From NCBI GenBank assembly GCA_021397845.1, contig CM038044.1:85817942-85881941 (forward strand): DNA of 64,000 nucleotides, in the 5' to 3' direction. Numbering within the stretch: position 1 is the first letter of the stretch; each line of letters starts with the position of its first letter. The translations under genes and the position numbers were made by a program. The notes below the pieces were generated by a model. That model made no database searches and had not been told where the DNA came from. It worked only from the letters and a program-made list of their open reading frames with translations. Shown piece by piece: positions 56,215-64,000 of this stretch. This stretch comes from Areca catechu (Eukaryota; Streptophyta; Magnoliopsida; Arecales; Arecaceae).

Positions 56215-57235
56215 GGGCGGCGGGTATAGGTTGGTTTGTTAAATCGCTTGCAATCTTGCATGACTTGGTTGTTGCCGTGCCAGGAGGAGGTGCTGATTAG
56301 GCTTGACTTGGACAGGCCTAGAGTTGAGGTGGCTGCTGATGTGGAGTCGGATCTTGTGGGGTCTTATCGTCGAGAGTCAATCCTAGAAAGGTCAGAAGGC
56401 CCACACTCGGGGGGCTTTCCTGGTGATGGACCCTTCGATGTCTAAGTCGATCTCGGACAGGCAAACAAAGGAGCTTGGAGTCTCCTTTAAAATTCAGAGT
56501 AGAGCAGAGGGAGGAGCCAGAGAAGGAACAGAGGGAGATGGAACGAGATCTGTGGGAGAAGAGACTCTTAGCACATGTGAGGCTCGTTTCCAGGGAGATG
56601 GCACACCTGTGAGTAGAGTTGTGGAGGCTAGGACACTTCATAGGAGATGGAATGTGTGTAGGTAGGCCTGCAAATATCTTGATGGATACTCAGATGGGTG
56701 CTCATAGAGTGAGGGAGCTTTAGGGTGTGTTCTTAGGATGATAAGCTTTTTTAAGAGATGGGGTTCTCGGTTCCGTTTGGCCTTGCCTTCCTGATTTTCT
56801 TCGTTGGCTCACTTACCAGGCCTCTTCTTGGCCTTTTTATTCTGGAGGATCCCGGGGAACGAGTTTATAGGTGTGTACTTGACACCTATTACAGGGAAGG
56901 CATGGTGTGCGATGCTGGGGAGTGGCGTCTAGGTTATTGCAGGCATGTCCACGATGGGGGCCATAATGTTGTTCGTGAAGCAGGGAGTGGTGATTGGCAC
57001 GGTGCGTCCTTATGACTAGGCATTCTTCAGGCAGTGAGTATTTATGGTAGCGGCTTTTAGGGCATGCATGACCTGGGTGGACGGGGGCCAAAACTGGCAA
57101 CGATCGGCGTCCAGGTAGTGGGCAGGCGAGTGCGAAGCTTGATGTTCAAGCGGCGAGGCATGGAGAGGTAGCCTGGTCGTCTAAGTTGGCTGGCACGCGT
57201 CTGGCATGGATTGGGGCTTGGTGCCATGTTAGACC
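56215..57235. other. GC-rich foreign segment inside element E gag
   Basis: About 1 kb of distinctly GC-richer sequence splits the gag of E. Open stretches occur on both strands (for example 56236-56445 and 56423-56665 on plus). One plus-strand stretch is acid/arginine-rich with EEPEKEQREMERDLWEKR, coiled-coil-like. I do not recognise it. The ends are not sharply defined and no target duplication was found. It could be a captured gene piece or part of another element. Confidence 0.5.
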
Positions 57236-57239
57236 AACC

Positions 57240-58034
57240 AAACCCTACTGCATCAATAGGCTTGTTCAAGGATGATAACTCCATGCCGGTACAGTATGCG
57301 TTGGAGATCTTGTCTAAGACCAGTCCTAAAGCTAGACAATGGCATAGTATGATTTTCGTTGACACTGCATCTCATGATAAATTCATTAAGTTTGATGTAC
57401 TCGATCACAAGCCTATTTTCTTGGTTTAATTTCTGCCATTGATCTAGGAATCTCCGGTGATAGAATGTGGGAATATAGTTTTTTTCTAAGGATTAGTTTC
57501 ATTTTTTCCCATGTCTTATAGGTTGTTGGCCTTTTTGTTGATGAAGGCACTCAGTGTTGTCCTAGTACAACCTAGCTTGTATTACTAACTTTACTAACTT
57601 GAGCTTAGCAAACCTAAATTGTTGGTCCTTGGACATGTTGTACCACTCGATCCATGTCACTCTTTCAATCTAGGTAAACCTTCAGGTCAAGACATCCATT
57701 GAAGATAGGGGCTTCGATTTGGATATTCCTAAGGATTCGATCATCTTGATTGTTTAGGTTATAATGGTGACATTTATCTAAAGGGGATTCTATATCAAAT
57801 TCATGATGTTGGGCTCTTGGTCTTATGGGAGGTGGAGGTGACTCTAGGTTAACTTGGTTGTGCTGGAATTTTTCGATGGCAGTGACTATTGGCCAGAGTT
57901 TTATGGTCAATATTATGTTTAAGGGCCATAGCTTTTAATTCTACCATGATGTCATTCAGGGTGAGTTCCTGATTGGGTTCCATGGGATCACTAGGTTGAG
58001 CTTGGAAATAGTTGGTTTCTAGTCTAGCGGGCAT
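57240..58034 (-). pseudogene. gag of element E, main part
   Basis: A degenerate start (MPARLETNY at 58034, in place of MTTRxGT) is followed by NIQIEAPIFNGCLDLKVYLD in one frame (57720-57665). After frameshifts, EYIKLNEFIMRCSVNENHT and FRTGLRQDLQR run near 57420-57310, the end of the gag core. No zinc knuckle on this side of the insertion. Confidence 0.75.
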
Positions 58035-58513
58035 GCAAACAAGATGATCAAACAATAATACAACTAAGGATGACTTAGACCTAGTAATTTAGGCACTACG
58101 AATTGATTCAAGTACAAAATAAATCTAGACCAACTCCTTCAACTGGTCAGTGAGTGGTGGGGTCATGAGAGGCTCCCTTTGCGAAAGCAAGGTCCTAATT
58201 AAGTAACCACGTGCCCACTTAAGGCGTTTGCTGTTTGACCACTTGCCTTAGACATCAGTATATAAAGATGATGCAGATCTAGTTTGCATCCAATCTCATC
58301 GTACCACTTAAACTTTAGTCTTGATTGACCTTAGTTGTTGGCAATTTGATTTTATGTTGGGCTTAAGTCAATGTAAGATGTTGGAGGTTGTTTTAGGGCC
58401 AAGGGTGATGAATTCCCTTCCTTATCTAGTTAAAGGGGATTGCTCTTAAGTGTCTTATATAATGAATGCAATTAAATTAAACAAGGAAATGATGCATGGC
58501 TGTCTTAACTTGA
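58035..58513 (-). other. Leader of element E
   Basis: Non-coding. The shared block lies at about 58140-58270, with GAGAGGCTCCC (58167-58177) and GGTCCTAATTAAGTAACCAC (58191-58210). Confidence 0.6.
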
Positions 58514-58514
58514 T

Positions 58515-58529
58515 CTTGGTATGATACCA
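58515..58529 (-). other. Primer-site-like sequence of element E
   Basis: Minus strand TGGTATCATACCAAG. It lies 16 bases from the LTR, farther than in the other elements. Confidence 0.6.
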
Positions 58530-58545
58530 AAATTAATGTGGAATA

Positions 58546-58907
58546 TGATGCATGAACGATTTGAGATTAGTAATTGATTAACACAATTTATAAATCATTA
58601 ACCAAATGACGATAATTCCAAGCAAGTTTAAGATATGTTGCTAAAAGGAGAATAATCATATTAAACTAGATCATAAATTACTATCCTAAGAACAAGCAAT
58701 TTAAAACTATATGAAACTTAGATCGATGGTATTTAGGAAAACACCCAGATTAAAATAGTCCATCTAAAATACATGAGATCTATATGCAATAAAGATAATA
58801 GGATATCTCACAAAATTACTAAACAACGAACTCAATTTATTTATGGAAAGATACTTATGAGATAAGTTAAATTAGAATCTTGGAAGAGTTAGACCACTTA
58901 TAGAGCC
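58546..58907 (-). repeat. 5' LTR of element E, truncated
   Basis: It starts TGATGCATGAACG and is collinear with 50263-50622, ending at CTTATAGAGC where similarity stops. Confidence 0.85.
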
Positions 58908-61200
58908 TCCTAAAATCAAAAATCACCTTGAATTTGATGTTAGATTTATTAATACCTAGCATGATTCATCTTTGATTTATTTCTGATCGTTATATTAGAT
59001 CCAAAAGAATTTGTGCCCTTCTTAAATATTTGTCCGGAAAAAAGTTATTATTATCATGTGCTAGTTGTTGAAGTTACAGTTAATAAAAATCACTCAACAA
59101 TTTTAATTGAACTTGTTCTAGGTACATAGTTACGACATTCAGATCGAGCTCCATATTATATATTACATTGCATAGGATAGACATAAGCTGATCATCCATG
59201 GCAATTCCAGGGATGAAGACTGGAATCTCAGATTCAGATCGTAAGCTGCATATAGGTTTCAGAATTAGTTAAGTGTACATATATAAATACAATTAAATTT
59301 AAATTTTTAAAGCATTCTTAATTTGTTGTTTACTTGCTAAATGCAAATTTGTACTTTTTTAATAGCTCTACCATTTATCAATGATCCGGATGTACTCATT
59401 TATATGTATTGGATGATTAGATCTGTCTCTTGGATCTTTTCTTTGTCCTTTCCATCATGTAATAAAAGAATCCCATTTGAGAGTATCGTTCAGAGTTCAT
59501 GGCCTGAAGAACTTCATATAGAGGCTTGATAGCTTCTACTATTTTTTTTGGTTTTCTATCAGAATGTCTCTTGTCACTAAGTTCTCCATATTGCTTCTCT
59601 TAGTGTTTGCCTTGGTATATCTGCTCTACCATCACTTTGTACTGACAAACATATGACGCAGCTCTACTTTCTTACCAAGAAGACTATTTAGTGCTATATG
59701 ATTTGTAGCAAATGTAATGCCGGTTTCAATCTCTCTATAGCTCCACATTAATGATAAGATCCATGTATTGTTGTAGCTGAATCTGGTGATATTCTGTACT
59801 AATTCAACTATATTTTACACCATACGAATTTTTTCAATGTCCATGATCATGAGAATGATACAATATGTAGTAGAAGGGGTCTGAAAAATATGTGGTCACT
59901 ACTCCATCAAGATCTTTCCTGCAGTCCTATACTGTGGTCCATTATTTGTGATGACCTGCACGGCATTCTGCCTTCACCTGATCAATCACCTCCATCAATC
60001 TGAGGATGTCGCTGGTATCGTGCACATGATTTGAAGCATCAATAGATTTATGAAAAAATATTTTTCTATCATAATAATTCAAAAAGTATCCATTATTTGT
60101 GATGACCTGCACGGCATTCTGCCTTCACCTGATCAATCACCTCCATCAATCTGAGGATGTCGCTGGTATCGTGCACATGATTTGAAGCATCAATAGATTC
60201 ATGAAAAAATATTTTTCTATCATAATAATTCAAAAAGTTGATACTTTGTCTAGTAGGACTAGTCCAACCATCACACATCACTGTCAATCTATATACGAGC
60301 CATTTAATTTGATATGAGATAATACATTTTCTAGCTCCTTATTGTTGTCAAGAAGCTGACCATAGATATCTCTCGATCTTGGAGGATCTATACGTGCACT
60401 AGTAATCTGTATAGATAATATTTTAGAATGATAAATGGGTTGTCTGCTGCATGCCCTGAGATGACTGAAGTGAAATCAGGATCCGATAGCCCGTCACATA
60501 TCTTTCTTATCCTTTTTTAGCATAGTATCAATCCTCTATTGCTTGAAATCTCTGCTAAGAAAGGTATATGGGTCTACATCGTGGATAGTGGCTCCTGCTA
60601 GAATATCCTTAGATGATTTCTTTTTACTACTAAATGCTTCCAACATAAATGCAATACGGCTGGTGTCTTTTTTGACGGGTTCTTTAATTAAGGAGGTCCT
60701 TTAAACTATCCCTCAGTCTCCTGCAATACTCAGAGCCCGACCCCGACTCAAAAATTGACGGTTCAAATCGCTTTTATGCCTAGCCACTTTCTGAGCTACC
60801 TCTGCTTATACAAGTTCGTCTAAATGGCAGTCTTGATCTGTGCCTTATCCTCTAGAATAGATGCTTTCTCTGACTTCGTAAAGTGATAAGGTGATTCTGT
60901 AGCTCGACGGTCCAACTCTACCTTCTTTTTCAATATTCTTTCATTCTTTGCTTTGAAATCAGCAAAGTGCTTTTTTATCAACTAATTATTTTCGATGGAC
61001 AGTATCGACATGCATATACATCAGGATAGCCGCCAGCCAAGTTCTATTTCAACTTGTTATCCCACCATCCTTGATTCCATGTTGCATCATTTACATCTTC
61101 AATGATGCCGATCCGAGAGCATTGTCCCATGCTTCCAACCAATGTCACGTTCTGGATCCTTCTTCCTTTCGGTGGATCCATTCCTAAAGATTGAAAAAGC
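58908..61200 (-). pseudogene. hAT-like transposase relic (BED finger and DUF659)
   Basis: Minus strand from about 61180: a MDPPKGRR start and a CRYC pair followed by lysine-rich sequence, suggesting a decayed BED-type finger. Then MTVMCDGWTSPTRQSINFLN (60287) with FFHESIDASNHVHDTSDILR, the DUF659 core of plant hAT-like proteins. Then words like AMNSERYSQMGFFYYMM near 59500. Stops and frameshifts are frequent and no terminal repeats were found. A 151-bp stretch of the core is duplicated. Confidence 0.7.
59938..60239. repeat. 151-bp tandem duplication in the hAT relic
   Basis: Copies 59938-60088 and 60089-60239 differ at one base that I can see (TTTATG versus TTCATG), far less than the decay of the host sequence, so the duplication is recent. 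Confidence 0.88.
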
Positions 61201-61909
61201 ACATCAGCTCAATAATTACATAAAATATAAAAATATTGTTTACCTATTTTTTATTTTTTAAAATTAATTATATATATTTATAATTTTTAAATAAAAAATT
61301 ATTAAAAATTAAATTATTATAAAAAAATTAATTTGATTATAAATTTATGTAGGATCCTATCATGGATGCTACATATATTTTTTTAAAATAGTGGACATGC
61401 ATGAAATGTTACTTTTTTTTTTCAAAATTAGGCCTAGGGCACTATTCGCACGATATATTAAAACTTGGATAAATATATACAAAATTTATGATGAAAGTAG
61501 CTTACAAGTTCCAAAATCATAAATTTATTTTATAATTTTTTAAAAAATTAATTTTATTTTTTATTTTTTTAATTTAATAATATTTTTTAATTTTAAAAAT
61601 TATATATTTAATAAAAATTAATGATCTTAGTGTCATTGTGTAGATCATTTATAAATTCATAACATATTCTAAAATCATGTCAAAATAAAAGAATTTGACA
61701 GTCTTTCTTTGTTTTTTATTTTCCATGAATTTTAAAAAAAGAGTGGAGAGAGGAGAGAGAAAAGGATTGATCAACATACCGTTTTTCCTTGACTTCCTGG
61801 CATTTGGATAGCTTGGATAGGAGAAAATGGCCAAAAGAGAATCTTTATGTATGTTTTTATCAAATTGAGAGCCCGAGAGGCTCTTAGTCACATTAAAAAC
61901 AAACCCTCC
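61201..61909. other. AT-rich stretch without features
   Basis: Long A/T runs, especially 61240-61340 and 61540-61620. No gene seen. Confidence 0.5.
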
Positions 61910-62325
61910 CAGCTGCAGTAACCAACCCGATCCGGATTTGAACTAGGCCGAACCGGCCAAAATGCACGGTTTGGAGGTTGAACCGTACCATTTCGGTTCA
62001 GTACATAAGGGATTTGGACAATTTGCGAGTCCAAACCAATATCCACGGCCAAACTGTGCTGGTCTATGGCTGGTTTGGTTCGGGAAACCTTGGTTTAAAG
62101 AAAATAATGATGTTCTTAGTCAAATGTACATATTCTACATTTAAGAAAATTAAACAAATTTACATAGTCCGAACTAGTCCGAACCAATATCCATGGCCAA
62201 ACTGTGCTGGTCTCTGGCTGGTTCGGTTCGGGAAACCTTGGTTTAAAAAAATAATGATGTTCTTAGTCAAATTGTACATATTCTACATTTAAGAAAATTA
62301 AACAAATTCACATAGACCTTTTAAC
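61910..62325. repeat. 148-bp tandem duplication in a GGTTCGG-rich repeat
   Basis: Copies begin at 62031 and 62179 (CCAAACCAAT, CCGAACCAAT). They share GGCCAAACTGTGCTGGTCT and the AT-rich tail ending AAACAAATT. The upstream part (61910-62030) and the insert at 52136-52464 are related in wording. Probably part of a DNA transposon family. Confidence 0.75.
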
Positions 62326-62613
62326 ATGTATTTTGGTATTTTATGTATTTTTTATTGATATGTTGATAGATAGATGTCATAAATGATTTGTATGTCTGTC
62401 AAAATATATAAGATAATGCTTGTTAGTTATGATTATGTTATTGTGATGCCCTATTACTGGGTGGGTAACAACAAATTTAGAGGTCAATATAAAAGATGAT
62501 GCTTTCCCTTTTTAGGGAACAAGATAAAAGGAATCCTAAAATTATAGAACAGAATAAAAAGTAATATATGAGTAGAAATTGGCTCAAGGATTTAGGTGAC
62601 AATGGGTTGGGTC

Positions 62614-63110
62614 TAGGGCTGAAATCGGATCAGATACTAGTATATATATATATATATATCCATATTTGTTTTGTTTAACAAATACAAATATGGATACGGA
62701 TATTAGTCAGATGCAAAAATTCATATCCATATTTGTTTTAAACAGATATGGATACAAATAGGAAAGTACGAATGTAAATATGAATATAAATATGATAATT
62801 AAGCTTTATGACTATAGAATTAAAGATATTATTAAATAGATAATAAACCAAGCAAATAGCATATTAATACAGTTATATATTTTTCATAAAAGTAAACAAG
62901 TACTATATAAAATTATATAGGATTATAAGTAGAATCAGATATTTGGATACGGATCACATAATTGTCTTCATAACCATATCCATTTTTCCTTGACAGATAT
63001 GGATACGAATATAGATATTAATAGGATGCTCAGATTTCTATTCATATTCGGATAGATTCGGATATGAAAATGGATCCGGTCAGTTGTTATTCATACTACT
63101 TTCATACCTA
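62614..63110. mobile_element. hAT-type MITE, 497 bp
   Basis: Ends TAGGGCTGAAAT and, complemented, TAGGTATGAAAG (9 of 12). Flanks GTTGGGTC (62606-62613) and GTCGGGTC (63111-63118) form an 8-bp duplication with one change. The interior is rich in ATATGGATA words and has a (TA)n run at 62641-62659. Confidence 0.75.
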
Positions 63111-64000
63111 GTCGGGTCTGTAACAACATAGGACTTTACTCAGAAAGATGGGACAAAAGTTATACTTAGGGTTCCTTTTCTGTATATAAATTTTCAAGAT
63201 CTGCTTTGATATATCATTTATATCAACCCAGGTCCTCACTCAAAAAATTATATTTTTGGTTCCATGGCCCTATATAAATATCCAATATCTTCTTGGTGCA
63301 CAGCTGATATGGGATTGAACACATGCTTGCATAGGTCCTTGCAGGATTGGTAATGCCAGTACTTGTACCATTCTAACCAAAACCAGGGACTAGGATAGGT
63401 ATGGGACAGTAGTCCCTTCGTGAGATGGGATGGTGCATTGAAATGTGTTGGACTAGTTGGTACCAGGGCTTGTTCAGTCGGTACCAAAGTGTGGCTAGAC
63501 CGGGCTGTCTCCTTCTCAAAAGAAAAGGGCATGAGATCTTTCTTGGTCCTTTAATTAGAGGGGTTGGATGTGTGAGCTGATACAAAGAAAGAGTGTGTGT
63601 GAGAGAGAGAGAGCAGAGAAAGGAGGGCAGATCTGACCTCCCTTCACTGTGATTCGGTTTCCTCATTGTAGAAACCTCACACATTTAGTAAGTTACCCAT
63701 CTCCTTTAAGATAAAAATCATATTTAAAGATATTAAAAATATATTTATATTCATTAAAATTTCTTTTTAGTCAAAAAATGAAAAGAGAAAAACAAAAATG
63801 TATGTACAGGTCAGGTATTGGGATGTAGGACCATCCCAAGAGTCAAGAAGTACCTTCCCAGTACCACATCTTTCTGGAAAATACTGGTAGGGCTAGGTGC
63901 TGGTATTTTAAACCTTGAATAAGCTTTTCCATGGGTATGACATTTCGTTTAAATTGATTGTCACCATCCCAGTTAGTTTGTTATATTCTGATATTTCTAA
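63111..64000. other. Unassigned end of window
   Basis: No gene supported. It contains a GT/GA microsatellite (63591-63617) and GGTACC/CCAGTACC words around 63340-63500 and 63830-63900, which may be the two ends of another small transposon. I could not define it. Confidence 0.35.

Larger units (their letters stand above)
50263..58907 (-). mobile_element. Element E: decayed full-order Ty3/gypsy chromovirus
   Basis: Minus strand: truncated 5' LTR (58907-58546), primer site, leader, gag, zinc knuckle, protease, RT/RNase H, integrase, chromodomain, 3' LTR (51788-50263). It is interrupted by a GC-rich foreign segment (56215-57235), a SINE (52484-52807) and a small DNA-transposon-like insert (52136-52464). 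The right LTR matches only the first 360 bp of the left one and then stops at a hAT relic, so no target duplication can be read. Unlike A, B and D it retains all pol domains, though decayed. Confidence 0.85.

Noticed and set aside
57211..57429. A 72-codon plus-strand frame
   Set aside because: The minus strand here encodes the gag core end of element E. The plus frame is its shadow.

Overview
The window is plant nuclear DNA made almost entirely of nested, mostly broken transposable elements. The evidence is chromodomain-bearing Ty3/gypsy integrases, Ty1/copia elements primed by initiator-Met tRNA, hAT and Harbinger MITEs, a tRNA-derived SINE, and one recognisable host exon of the plant FAN1 nuclease type. 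A monocot such as a palm is my guess, but nothing here proves it. No intact host gene is visible; this looks like repeat-rich heterochromatin.

Left part (1-32.7 kb). A 68-bp GC-rich tandem array (107-868) abuts element A, an internally deleted gypsy element on the + strand. Its 3' LTR (2668-3098, resuming at 10036) is split by element B (3099-10030, target duplication CCAAG). After a head-to-head LTR junction near 11105 comes a second stack on the - strand. Element D (27715-32724, with a 3' LTR fragment at 11105-11637) was invaded by element C (5' LTR 26523-27714). C was in turn invaded inside its integrase by a young copia element, here called G (11684-21571, target duplication ACTAC). A later deletion removed the 3' end of C and part of D and left a 20-bp copied filler.

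Middle part (32.7-50.3 kb). This holds a decayed copia relic F, a second copia-type gag with its LTR on the - strand, a gypsy solo LTR (42515-44030, TAGTG), a hAT MITE, exon 1 of a FAN1-like gene with a LINE scrap in its intron, a Harbinger/Tourist MITE, and a Tat-type gypsy relic.

Right part (50.3-64 kb). Element E is a decayed full-order gypsy element on the - strand, carrying a SINE, a small DNA-transposon-like insert and a 1-kb GC-rich foreign segment. It is followed by a DUF659-type hAT relic with an internal 151-bp duplication, a 148-bp tandem duplication, and a second hAT MITE.

The most notable signals lie in retroelement leaders, between primer site and gag. Copia G carries four hairpins with an invariant palindromic core and changing but still paired outer arms. 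A leader block is shared by gypsy elements B, C, D and E and, in diverged form, by copia G. Element C has had its RNase H/integrase segment moved from pol into its own leader, flanked by a 24-bp direct repeat. A, B and D share one deletion architecture, which defines a non-autonomous gypsy family. All comparisons were made by eye; no alignment or database search was run.
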